DNA from: an uncultured Clostridia bacterium
GTDB lineage: Bacteria; Bacillota; Clostridia; Christensenellales; Borkfalkiaceae
Reading direction: 5' to 3'
Assembly: GCA_947627125.1 (NCBI GenBank)
Contig: CANQUY010000024.1
Span: 1 to 16,722 of the forward strand
DNA: 16,722 nt
Position 1 is the first letter of the stretch, and every line of letters starts with the position of its first letter. Made by a program: the position numbers and the translations under genes. A model generated the notes under the pieces. That model ran no database searches and was not told the origin of the DNA. It saw only the letters and a list, made by a program, of their open reading frames with translations. Shown piece by piece: positions 6,076 through 13,394 of the stretch.

Positions 6076-6429
6076 TTAGTCTGCCTTGAAGGGAATGAGG
6101 GCGGCGACGCGGGCGCGCTTGATCGCAATGGCGACCTCTCTCTGGTGCTTCGCGCAGGTGCCCGTCATGCGGCGGGGCAAAATTTTCCCGCCCTCGCTGA
6201 TGAACTTCTTCAGCTTGTTGACTTCCTTGTAGTCAATCGTGCTCTTTTCCTGGCAGAAGAGGCAGACCTTCTTGAAGTTGGACTTTTTAAAGCCGCGCTT
6301 TGCGGGACGGTCTTTGTCGCGTTCACGGCGGGGTTCCGTCGTTTCCTTGACTTCCTCTTTGATTTCCGTTTCGGCGGGCTCTTCTGCGGGCTCCTCTGCG
6401 GGAGTTACGAGCTCTTCGTTTTCTTCCAT
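6076..6429 (-). CDS. rpsR: 30S ribosomal protein S18 with acidic N-terminal extension
   Basis: A 117-residue ribosomal protein that binds S6 on the platform of the small subunit. The conserved S18 core starts at about residue 45 (KRGFKKSNFKKVCLFCQEK) and includes IDYKEVNKLKKFISEGGKI, LPRRMTGTCAKHQRE and the basic C-terminal helix. A zinc-ribbon set is intact: C56, C59, C92 and H95. The core has the usual length of about 75 residues, but about 40 extra residues precede it. They are mostly Glu, Ala, Pro and Thr (EEPAEEPAETEIKEEVKETT) and end in a basic RRERDKDR patch. AGGAG lies just upstream of the ATG at 6429. It is the last gene of rpsF-ssb-rpsR. Confidence 0.96.
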   Translation of the reverse strand: MEENEELVTPAEEPAEEPAETEIKEEVKETTEPRRERDKDRPAKRGFKKSNFKKVCLFCQEKSTIDYKEVNKLKKFISEGGKILPRRMTGTCAKHQREVAIAIKRARVAALIPFKAD

Positions 6430-6461
6430 GATTATCTCCTTAAAATTTAGATTTGGGGGAC

Positions 6462-6905
6462 TCAGAACGGAATATCACCGTCGTCGTCGAAGGACTCGAG
6501 CGCGGGCTTCTTCCTCGGAGCCGTGCCGCTGCCCGTGTTGGTGTTTTTGGGAGCGGGGGTATCGTAGAAGTCGTCGCCCGAGTTTTGATTCCTTGCCGTA
6601 AGGAATTCAATGTCCTGCGCAACAATGTCTACCGCGGTGCGGCGGTTGCCTTGATTGTCTTCATAGTTGCGCATCTGGATGCTGCCGGAAACCGCCACTT
6701 TATTGCCTTTTTTGCAGTATTTACCGACGTTTTCGGCAAGGCCGCGCCAAGCGATCACATTGAAGAAATCGGTTTGCCTCTCTCCGTCGCTCGAAGAATA
6801 GCTGCGGTTGACGGCGATCGCAAAGCGGCACATGGGGATCCCGCTGTTTGTTTCCGAAAGTTCGGGGTCGCGGGTAAGATTTCCGATCAAAAATACCTTA
6901 TTCAT
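6462..6905 (-). CDS. ssb: single-stranded DNA-binding protein
   Basis: A 147-residue SSB that coats single-stranded DNA in replication, repair and recombination as a tetramer. The OB-fold takes residues 1 to about 108 (MNKVFLIGNLTRDPEL, RFAIAVNRSY, TDFFNVIAWRGLAENVGKYCKKG, VSGSIQ, DIVAQDIEFL). A flexible N/T/P/G-rich linker and the acidic interaction tip DDDGDIPF follow, the tip that recruits partner proteins. The start codon is 1 nt beyond the rpsF stop (stop 6909-6907, ATG 6905), so the genes are translationally coupled, with GAGGAAAAG as ribosome binding site inside the end of rpsF. Nothing is missing. Confidence 0.97.
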   Translation of the reverse strand: MNKVFLIGNLTRDPELSETNSGIPMCRFAIAVNRSYSSSDGERQTDFFNVIAWRGLAENVGKYCKKGNKVAVSGSIQMRNYEDNQGNRRTAVDIVAQDIEFLTARNQNSGDDFYDTPAPKNTNTGSGTAPRKKPALESFDDDGDIPF

Positions 6906-6906
6906 T

Positions 6907-7197
6907 TTACTTTTCCTCTTTCTTTGTGATCACGCGGCGGAGCATATCGGCGGAAATTCCCGCAACACGGTCGAGCTCCTTGACGACATCGCCCCCTGCG
7001 ACAAAGGTCATGAGAACGAAATAGGCTTCTGTCTGAAAGCTGATGGGATATGCCGTCTTGCGGACGCCCCACTTATCGACAGATTCCACGGTTCCGCCCA
7101 TGGACGAAACGATATCGGTATACTTTTTGAGTTCCGCCTCTCTCGCTTCGTCTTCCATGCCGCTCTTGAGGAGCATGAGCATCTCGTACTTCTGCAT
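6907..7197 (-). CDS. rpsF: 30S ribosomal protein S6
   Basis: A 96-residue ribosomal protein that pairs with S18. It shows the S6 pattern QKYEMLMLLKSG, a central helix with SMGGTVESVDKWGVRKTAYPI, and AYFVLMTFVAGGDVVKELDRV before the basic end VITKKEEK. A GTG at 7206 in the same frame is rejected as the start because it lies within the Shine-Dalgarno GGAGGTG (7210-7204); ATG at 7197 sits 8 nt behind GGAGG. First gene of the conserved rpsF-ssb-rpsR operon, with a consensus promoter and a structured leader. Confidence 0.96.
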   Translation of the reverse strand: MQKYEMLMLLKSGMEDEAREAELKKYTDIVSSMGGTVESVDKWGVRKTAYPISFQTEAYFVLMTFVAGGDVVKELDRVAGISADMLRRVITKKEEK

Positions 7198-7250
7198 TTT
7201 TTTCACCTCCCGGTCTTATTCGGCGTGCGTTTGCCGCACGCAAGGTTTGT
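7198..7250 (-). ncRNA. rpsF leader, candidate S6:S18 autoregulatory element
   Basis: The leader of about 53 nt contains a hairpin with stem GCGTGCG/CGCACGC (7241-7235 with 7229-7223) and loop GCAAA, then CCGAATAAGACCGGGAGG leading into the ribosome binding site. Many bacteria use an rpsF leader bound by S6:S18 that shows a stem with a conserved CCG. A CCG follows this stem directly, so the assignment is plausible but is not checked against a covariance model. Confidence 0.45.
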
Positions 7251-7256
7251 ATCACC

Positions 7257-7285
7257 ATTATAGACGATTTTCGGCGTTTCGTCAA
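7257..7285 (-). promoter_or_regulatory. promoter of the rpsF operon
   Basis: TTGACG (7285-7280), a 17-nt spacer and TATAAT (7262-7257) on the minus strand. The transcription start is expected near 7250. Confidence 0.85.
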
Positions 7286-7372
7286 TTATTTTTGCAACGG
7301 GAACGAAAAAAATTATGGCGGGGACGTTGGGAACGCACGGGGCGGGGTCGGGAATATGCACGGGAGCAGCCT

Positions 7373-7637
7373 CGCGTCATTCTGAGAACGGGAGAAGGAC
7401 GAGAGGACGGGACTTGACCCGCCCCGCGCGCGTTCTATTTGTGTCTAAGCGCGGCACGAGCGCATAGCGCGAAGTTAGAATCTCGCGTGGCGTCTGCGGA
7501 CTGCTTAAGCGGCGAGATGCTTCGGGTCAGCTTTCGCAGACTGCGTTGTGCTCCCCTTCTCAGCATGACGCCGCTACGGGCTTCCGTTGGTTTTATGGGA
7601 TTCTTCCCCTTCGACTACGCTCAGGGTCAGAATGAGC
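7373..7637. repeat. compound A/D repeat, B repeat and C repeat
   Basis: A compound element (7373-7489) holds the left part of type A joined to element D (7422-7489) and is the inverted counterpart of 5858-5976; the two D copies differ at only a handful of positions. A type B element (7509-7574) and a type C element (7598-7637, GATTCTTCCCCTTCGACTAC and GTCAGAATGAGCG) follow. No gene is seen between the rpsF promoter and the terminator of the giant gene at 7781. Confidence 0.8.
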
Positions 7638-7710
7638 GCGCGGGACAGGATGAGCGCGCGGGGCGTATATGAATACTATGCGGTCGTTGCCCACCCCCCT
7701 ACCCCCCTCC

Positions 7711-7783
7711 TCGGGAGGGGGCATGAGTGGGGGCTGTCCTCGGGAGGGGGCATGAGTGGGGGCCGTCGTCGGGAGAGGGCAAC
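7711..7783. repeat. 29-bp direct tandem repeat, 2.5 copies
   Basis: Units at 7711-7739 and 7740-7768 share TCGGGAGGGGGCATGAGTGG followed by GGGC and GTC; a half copy with TCGGGAGAGGGC follows at 7769. G-rich and intergenic, lying just beyond the terminator of the giant gene. Confidence 0.8.
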
Positions 7784-7813
7784 AAAAACGCCCGCGGCGG
7801 AGAGCCGCGGGCG
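7781..7813 (-). terminator. intrinsic terminator of the giant repeat-protein gene
   Basis: A perfect 10-bp GC-rich stem CGCCCGCGGC/GCCGCGGGCG (7789-7798 and 7804-7813) with a 5-nt loop. On the minus strand it is followed by TTTTTGTT (7788-7781). It lies 18 bp after the stop codon. Confidence 0.9.
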
Positions 7814-7831
7814 GATCGTATGAAATTGGTT

Positions 7832-10800
7832 TTATCGACCCATCGTGCCCCAAATCGGGGACTTTGCAATGGCATTGATCAGCGAGATCACGCCGTTCAC
7901 GGTGAGTTCGTTGAGGTTCGTCTTGCCGCTCAGCTCAGAATGGCCCATTGCAACTGCCATCGCTACAAGATCCGTGATATCGACGGAAGGATCTTCATCG
8001 ACGAGTTCGTGAACATACATTCCGCCGAGGGTGAGATTGTTGATCTTGCCCGTGACTTCCGAAACGAGGTCGCCCATCATGGTGAACTTGTGACCGCTAC
8101 GGCCCTCCTGTGCTTCGCCGAGAAGGAGATACCACACGCCTGCATGGTAGCGGGTATATTCCTTATCATTGTAGAAATACTTCTTCGTGATTTGCTCTTC
8201 TGTATAGAGAGTGTTCCCGGCTGAGGCGTAGAAAAGGGTGACAGGCGTCTTTTCGATATAGTAGTACTTGTCGTCTTCGCCCGTTGCGTCCTTGTTCTCG
8301 AGGATCTTCTTCCCCGTGATGACTTCGTCGCCATTTTTGTAGGAATACTTCGCTTCGAGGTCGTGGCGGACGCCGTCTGCGTCAACGTAGTAGTCGGAGA
8401 AGTTGTCGTGAAGGATCTCGTCGTTGCCTTCGTATTTCGTCGTCCATTCGGAGGGCTTTTTGCTGTAATCCACTTCGTAGTATTCTGTCACGCGGGTGAC
8501 GTAAACGGTCGTTTCCACATAGCTGTCCTGCTTGACGTCTGCGTCGTCCACCTTCTTATGATCTGCCGTGTAATAGCCGGGGGTCACTTCGGCTTCTTCA
8601 TAATAATACTTTGTCGTGATCTCTGCGTTTTGGGGAAGTTTGATGGAATCGGGCGTCCGCACGTTAGGATCGAAGCTGTCCGCTTCCGCATAGGTCCACA
8701 TGTCGTCGCCGAAGAGGTCCTCGACGGTGAGTTGCTTGATCCTATCCGCAATGTCCTTGACCTGCGTATAGCGGAGGAATTCGAGGAGCTGGTTGGTTTC
8801 TTCGCCAGCATCGACATTGAATGCGTCTGCGCCGAGGGCGTCCTCAAGCGTCACAGTATCGATGCCTTTGGAGATCTCGTCAAGGGACATGCCCTGCAGC
8901 ACATGGAGCATCGCGGGGGCGTCATCGCCAATCGAGAGAACGTCGCCGAGGGTCAGCGTGTTGACCTTGTCTTTGTCGGTGAGGTCGGCAATGCGCCAAT
9001 CCTTCATGGCTATCATGATGGGGGAGGTATTTGGGTCGCTCTCATCGATATCGAGGATCTGGCTGAGCTTGAGCCGTTCGATGCGGTTCTGTTCGCTGAG
9101 GTCGTTGAGCGTCCAGTTCTGCATAGCGCTGAGAATGCCCGTGTCGCCGACGTCCCCGAGCACATCGGAGAGCTTCAGATTGTTGATGGTGTCCTGATTC
9201 TTGAGATCCGCGATGGTGTCATTTCTGAGCGCCCACATGATATTGGAAACGTCATCAGGTTGCGTCCCGTCGGGGTTGGCCTTGATGCCGAGAATGTCGC
9301 CGATCTTAAGACCTTCGATCTTTTCCTTTTTGGTGAGGTCGTTGATCGTCCAATCCCGCATGGCCTGCATGATGCCCGAGGAGTTACTGTCGATATCGAG
9401 AATGGAGCCAAGGGTGATGCCGCCGATGAGGTCCGCATCGTCCGCGGTGAGGTCGCCGATCGTCTTTTTCTTGTACTTCGTGCCGGGGTTGTTGGGATCC
9501 TCGAGCATGACGATCTTCGCGTCGTCGCCGTCGCCATCGATGATATATTTCCCGTCGCCCGCATACTGCTTTTTGCCCGTGGGCTGACCTTCGTCGTTGA
9601 GAATGTCCTCCGTCTGATAGTTGCCCTCCGCATCCTTGAGGTAGTTGCCGTTGTCGTCCTTGGCCATCTCGTTGCCGTAGGCAATGGTGCGGACGATCGC
9701 CTCCGTCTTGGGCGAGATATCGAGAATGGAGTCGACCTCGATATCGTTGATGACCGCGTTCATGTTGCTCGTCAGATAGCCGAGGGTGCGTTCGCTCTTG
9801 CCGTCTTTCATGACGATCTTGCCGTCCGTAACGTCGTAATCTTCCCCTTCCACGCCGTAGCAGAGGGCATACATCATGCGGTTGTTCTCGCGGTTGGCAA
9901 GTTCAGTGGCGGTGTTGAGGCCGAGAACGGTGCCGAGGGAGATGCTGTCGAAGATGCCGTCCGAATTTGTGAGAAGGGTGTTGAGGGTGAGCATTTTCTC
10001 CTCATGGAGAACATTGACGACGTCGAACGTTTCCCCGCCGATGGTGGAGTGCGTAAAGTCGTAATCGTCGTCCTCGTTGCCGTAGCAGAGGGAGTAGACC
10101 ATGCCGTTCATGTCGGTCTTTTCGGATTCAAGACGGATATTGAAGCCGAGGAACACGCCGAGCGGAATGGACTTGATCCTCGCCATGAATCCGCCCTCTT
10201 CATCATTCGGGTCATTCGATGCAGCGGTGGGAGCGGGCGTTTCGCCGCCCTCAGGACTGCCCGAAAAGTCCATAAGATCCGCAATGGAGAGGGGCTTCAT
10301 GCCGCCCTCGATCTGGACGATGGCACCGTCCTCTACCGTATAATCTGTGCCGTAGGTGCCGTAGCAGAGAGCATAGAGGGGAGCGTTTTCGTTGAGCCTT
10401 GCGGCCGTAATGTTTTTGTCGAGGCCAAGAATGGGCCCGAGGGTGATCTGCGGGAGCAAATCGTCCTCGAGATAGTTGGCGTATTCGCTGAACTTCACAT
10501 TCCTCAAGTCATCAATATTGATCGTGATACCGAGCTCCTTGAGGTTCTCATCGACGATATCCTGAAGATATGTGTCGATGAGAGGGGTATATTTCGAGAA
10601 AGTTGCCAGCGTGAGTTCGGAGGGATTTCCCAATGCGCCGACGTCTTCCATGATGCTCTGGACGAGGTCGATGATGCTCATGTCGAGATATTCATCGCTG
10701 ATGAACTCCTCGGCGTCGAAATCCATCACATCCTTGAGGGAGGCAAGGGAATCCCTCGCGGGCTTGGTGACGAATACGGCTCCCACGCCGACGATAGAGC

Positions 10801-11410
10801 CGAGCGCGGCAAAGATGCCGAGGATGAACGCAAGGCAGATGCCGAAGATACGCCAAAAGATGCCTCTCGGCTTATACCGATTGCGGAGAGGGATCTTGCC
10901 CGCTTCGACAAGTTCCTTTTCGAGCTTCATCTGTTCTTCGAGGCGTTCCTTTTTCTCCTTGCGGGTCATCTTGGGCGGCTTCTCTTTTTTGACCTTTTCG
11001 GGCTTTTCCGCTTTGGGAGCCTTGGGTTTTTGCTCCTTTTGATGCTTTTCGTTGGCGGAAGCATCCTTCTGCGCCTTTACTTGCGCTTCCCTTTCGGCCT
11101 TCTCCTTGGCGGAAGCCTCCTTCTGCGCCTTGACTTGCGCATCTTTTTCGGCCTTTTGCTTGGCAGCGGCCTCTTTCTGCGCCTTGACTTGCGCATCTTT
11201 TTCGGCCTTTTCCTTGGCGGCGGCTTCCTTCTGCGCCTTGACTTGCGCGTCTTTTTCGGCCTTTTCCTTGGCGGCGGCCTCTTTCTGCTCCTTGATCTGC
11301 GCTTCTTTTCGGGCCTTTTCCCTTGCGGCGGCCTCCTTCTGCGCCTTTACCTGCGCTTCCTTGGCCGCCTTATCGGCCGCTTTCGGATCCTGCTTTTTTT
11401 CGTCTGCCAT
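7832..11410 (-). CDS. giant single-pass membrane protein with TolA-like cytoplasmic repeats and a repetitive extracellular region
   Basis: 1192 residues, family not recognised. The start is ATG at 11410, with AGGAG 7 nt upstream; an ATG 15 nt earlier lies on the RBS and is rejected. Residues 21-128 are six 18-residue repeats of consensus VKAQKEAAAKEKAEKDAQ, a charged helical, TolA-like region. Residues 129-183 are very basic (PKAPKAEKPEKVKKEK, TRKEKKERLEEQ). One membrane helix spans about 185-214, so the N-terminus should be inside and about 980 residues outside. Residues 320-580 hold modules with L-G-x-(V/I)-L-G-(L/F) and then YALCYG. Residues 665-895 hold about six modules of about 36-42 residues: L-x-D-I-L-x-I, then IMxAM, then TIxDLT. 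Residues 900-1120 are tyrosine-rich strands, and the end repeats the module style. There is no LPXTG or catalytic motif. Single-gene transcript with its own promoter and terminator. Confidence 0.85.
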   Translation of the reverse strand: MADEKKQDPKAADKAAKEAQVKAQKEAAAREKARKEAQIKEQKEAAAKEKAEKDAQVKAQKEAAAKEKAEKDAQVKAQKEAAAKQKAEKDAQVKAQKEASAKEKAEREAQVKAQKDASANEKHQKEQKPKAPKAEKPEKVKKEKPPKMTRKEKKERLEEQMKLEKELVEAGKIPLRNRYKPRGIFWRIFGICLAFILGIFAALGSIVGVGAVFVTKPARDSLASLKDVMDFDAEEFISDEYLDMSIIDLVQSIMEDVGALGNPSELTLATFSKYTPLIDTYLQDIVDENLKELGITINIDDLRNVKFSEYANYLEDDLLPQITLGPILGLDKNITAARLNENAPLYALCYGTYGTDYTVEDGAIVQIEGGMKPLSIADLMDFSGSPEGGETPAPTAASNDPNDEEGGFMARIKSIPLGVFLGFNIRLESEKTDMNGMVYSLCYGNEDDDYDFTHSTIGGETFDVVNVLHEEKMLTLNTLLTNSDGIFDSISLGTVLGLNTATELANRENNRMMYALCYGVEGEDYDVTDGKIVMKDGKSERTLGYLTSNMNAVINDIEVDSILDISPKTEAIVRTIAYGNEMAKDDNGNYLKDAEGNYQTEDILNDEGQPTGKKQYAGDGKYIIDGDGDDAKIVMLEDPNNPGTKYKKKTIGDLTADDADLIGGITLGSILDIDSNSSGIMQAMRDWTINDLTKKEKIEGLKIGDILGIKANPDGTQPDDVSNIMWALRNDTIADLKNQDTINNLKLSDVLGDVGDTGILSAMQNWTLNDLSEQNRIERLKLSQILDIDESDPNTSPIMIAMKDWRIADLTDKDKVNTLTLGDVLSIGDDAPAMLHVLQGMSLDEISKGIDTVTLEDALGADAFNVDAGEETNQLLEFLRYTQVKDIADRIKQLTVEDLFGDDMWTYAEADSFDPNVRTPDSIKLPQNAEITTKYYYEEAEVTPGYYTADHKKVDDADVKQDSYVETTVYVTRVTEYYEVDYSKKPSEWTTKYEGNDEILHDNFSDYYVDADGVRHDLEAKYSYKNGDEVITGKKILENKDATGEDDKYYYIEKTPVTLFYASAGNTLYTEEQITKKYFYNDKEYTRYHAGVWYLLLGEAQEGRSGHKFTMMGDLVSEVTGKINNLTLGGMYVHELVDEDPSVDITDLVAMAVAMGHSELSGKTNLNELTVNGVISLINAIAKSPIWGTMGR
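11027..11350 (-). repeat. 54-bp in-frame tandem repeat, 6 units
   Basis: DNA of the six 18-codon repeats at residues 21-128 of the giant protein. The four inner units are nearly identical at protein level and similar in DNA, and the first and last are more diverged, which fits unequal recombination acting on the centre of the array. Copy number may vary between strains. Confidence 0.85.
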
Positions 11411-11457
11411 GATCTCACTCCTCATGAAGATTTCGGATGATTTTATCCATCTGATAG

Positions 11458-11486
11458 ATTATAATACTTACGCTTAAAAAAATCAA
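11458..11486 (-). promoter_or_regulatory. promoter of the giant repeat-protein gene
   Basis: TTGATT (11486-11481), a 17-nt spacer and TATAAT (11463-11458) on the minus strand. The transcription start near 11451 gives a leader of about 40 nt. Confidence 0.8.
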
Positions 11487-11559
11487 GTATTTCAGCATAC
11501 AAATTTTAACAATTATACGCCGCATCTTATTGTAGGGGGACGTTCCTTCAGAGCGACGC

Positions 11560-11877
11560 CGCGTCATTCTGAGAAACGGGAAAAAGAACGGGACTTGACC
11601 CGAAGAATCTCGCGGAGAAAGTCCGTATAGCATGCGGCGAGATGCTTCGGTAGAGCTTCCGCAGACTGCGTACAACTCCCGTTCTCAGCATGACGCCGCG
11701 TCGGCGAAAGTCCGTATAGCATGCGGCGAGATGCTTCGGTAGAGCTTCCGCAGACTGCGTTATGCTCCCATTCTCAGCATGACGCCGCGTCGGCGAAAGT
11801 CCGTATAGCATGCGGCGAGATGCTTCGGTAGAGCCTCCGCAGACTGCGTACAACTCCCGTTCTCAGCATGACGCCGC
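11560..11877. repeat. type A repeat followed by three tandem B repeats (89-bp period)
   Basis: A type A element (about 11560-11615) is followed by B elements at 11634-11699, 11723-11788 and 11812-11877. The B copies with their linker (GCGAAAGTCCGTATAGCAT) repeat at exactly 89 bp and are almost identical, so they arose by recent tandem duplication. This and the next repeat fill the gap between the giant gene and the CCA enzyme; no gene is seen there. Confidence 0.88.
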
Positions 11878-11990
11878 ACCGACCCTCGGCTCCCCCTTAG
11901 GGCATGACGCCGCACCGACCATCGGCTCCCCCTTGGGGCACGCGGCGCACGGGTTCTCCTCGGCTCACCCTTAGGGCACGCGGCGCAGGT
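11866..11990. repeat. short 36-bp degenerate tandem repeat
   Basis: Starts at 11866, 11902, 11938 and (partial) 11976. The unit contains GCATGACGCCGCACCGACC and TCGGCTCCCCCTTAGGG, decaying in the later copies. Its first part is the right end of the preceding B element, so the array appears to have grown from a repeat end. It reaches to within a few bases of the CCA enzyme stop. Confidence 0.75.
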
Positions 11991-11993
11991 CCG

Positions 11994-13343
11994 CTATGCC
12001 CTTTTCCATGCCGCGGCGCGCTTTAAAAGATAGGCCCTGTTGTTCAGCGTCCCGTCGAGGGCGCAGTCGTAGAGAAGGGCATTCAGCGCCTCCGCCGTAT
12101 CCTTGGGGGGAACGCCCGCGGCCTGCACGTCGAGCCCGTTGACCTTGAGTTCTCTCACCGAAAACGGCACGCCCTCATCTTTCATTTCCGAGAGGATACG
12201 CCGCCATTTTGCGACGGCGGGAGCCTCCGTCAAAACGTCCTTGCAGGCCGAAAAATCTGCCTGTTTCAGGGCGAAGAAATCCTCCAAAAATGCAACATAT
12301 TGCACGATTTCCCGCCTCACCTTGCTCTCTTTCATCCTGAGGTCGAGGTCGCGCATGTGCAGACGCACGAGGAGGGCCGTGCGGTCTGTGACGGCGGCGG
12401 GAGCCTTGAGGCGGGTGAGGATCTCCCTCGCGATCCTTTCGCCCTCGATCTCGTGGCCGTGGTAGTTGCCGAAGTGCAGAAAACAGTACGGCTTTCCCAC
12501 GTCGTGGAGCAGGGCGGCGAGGCGGACGGAGGGGGCGGCGTAGAGGACGGTGCGGAGGGAGTGTTCCAAAACGTCATGGTCGTGGAATTTGGGGTTCTGC
12601 GCCATGCCGCCGCCGAGGGCGAGTTCGGGCAGGATCTCCCGGAGCACGTCCGTGTCCCGCAGAACGCACAGGCCGCGGTAGGGGGCGGCGGGGTCGTTTC
12701 GCTTTTCGTCGGCGTGAAGGAGGAGCATGAGCTCCGTAAAGATCCGCTCGGGGACGATATCGCGGATGAGCGCGGCGTGCATCTTCGCCCCCGCAAGGCA
12801 CTCCTCATCGGGGGTAAAGCCCGTCTGCGCGGCCTGCCGTGCGAGCCGCATGAGCCGCAGTCCGTCCTCGCCAAAGACCTGTTTCGCGGGGGCGACCGTG
12901 CGGAGGATTTTATGCCGAATATCCGCGATCCCGCCGAGGGGGTCGATGAATTTTTCGCCACTTATGTCGTAATAAACGGCATTGCAGCAGAAATCCCGAC
13001 GCCTTGCGTCGACGGTGATATCCTCCGTAAATTCCACGGCGATGGGGGCATGCACGCCCGTTTCGTAGGCGTCGTGGCGGAAGCGGGTGAACTCGCATGC
13101 AACGCCGTTTTCATCCTCCGCTTTCACGGTGCCCGTGCGGGGATAGACGGCCTTGACGCTGAAGCCCGCTTTGACCGCGGCGGCGGAGAATTCCTCATCC
13201 GTACAGGCGGAGGCGAGGTCCCAATCGGCGTGCTCGCGGAGGTCGCCGCTCAAAAAATCTCTGACGCTCCCGCCGACGAGGCAGAGGGGGCGCGGACAGT
13301 GCTCCGCGAGCCTTTTTAAACTTTCGGGCAGAATGTTTTGCAT
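11994..13343 (-). CDS. cca: CCA tRNA nucleotidyltransferase with HD domain
   Basis: A 449-residue class II tRNA nucleotidyltransferase, which adds or repairs the 3' CCA end of tRNAs without a template. The catalytic head shows LVGGSVRDFL (22-31), metal-binding D40 and D42 in DWDLA, RRRDFCCNA (114-122), DIRHKILRT and GEDGLRLMRLARQAA (158-172). A C-terminal HD domain carries FHDHDVLEHSL (254-263) and LLHDVGKP (278-285), which in relatives gives 2',3'-cyclic phosphodiesterase or phosphatase activity. ATG at 13343 is the first start after the promoter. The frame is open 24 nt further, but there the promoter itself would be translated. No Shine-Dalgarno precedes the start, and the promoter position implies a leaderless mRNA. 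A poly(A) polymerase role is less likely. Confidence 0.93.
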   Translation of the reverse strand: MQNILPESLKRLAEHCPRPLCLVGGSVRDFLSGDLREHADWDLASACTDEEFSAAAVKAGFSVKAVYPRTGTVKAEDENGVACEFTRFRHDAYETGVHAPIAVEFTEDITVDARRRDFCCNAVYYDISGEKFIDPLGGIADIRHKILRTVAPAKQVFGEDGLRLMRLARQAAQTGFTPDEECLAGAKMHAALIRDIVPERIFTELMLLLHADEKRNDPAAPYRGLCVLRDTDVLREILPELALGGGMAQNPKFHDHDVLEHSLRTVLYAAPSVRLAALLHDVGKPYCFLHFGNYHGHEIEGERIAREILTRLKAPAAVTDRTALLVRLHMRDLDLRMKESKVRREIVQYVAFLEDFFALKQADFSACKDVLTEAPAVAKWRRILSEMKDEGVPFSVRELKVNGLDVQAAGVPPKDTAEALNALLYDCALDGTLNNRAYLLKRAAAWKRA

Positions 13344-13349
13344 GGCTGC

Positions 13350-13378
13350 ATTATAGCAGGAAGGCATAAAATTGTCAA
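13350..13378 (-). promoter_or_regulatory. consensus promoter of cca, predicting a leaderless transcript
   Basis: TTGACA (13378-13373), a 17-nt spacer and TATAAT (13355-13350). The 6 nt GCAGCC then lead directly to the ATG at 13343, so the normal initiation distance places +1 on or next to the A of the start codon. Confidence 0.8.
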
Positions 13379-13394
13379 CCGCAGGACAAGTGGT

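Noticed and set aside
8363..11440. Rightward open frame of 1025 codons opposite the giant gene
   Set aside because: It mirrors the codon bias of the leftward gene, has no ribosome binding site or promoter, and reads as V/D/E/F/L-rich nonsense without domain signs. The leftward frame has RBS, promoter, signal-anchor topology, repeats and terminator.
11614..11877. CRISPR array
   Set aside because: The 89-bp units are identical throughout, including the linkers, and there are no unique spacers or cas genes. It is a tandem repeat of the B element.
12300..13319. Rightward open frame of 339 codons opposite cca
   Set aside because: Antisense shadow in GC-rich DNA; the leftward frame has all the tRNA nucleotidyltransferase motifs.
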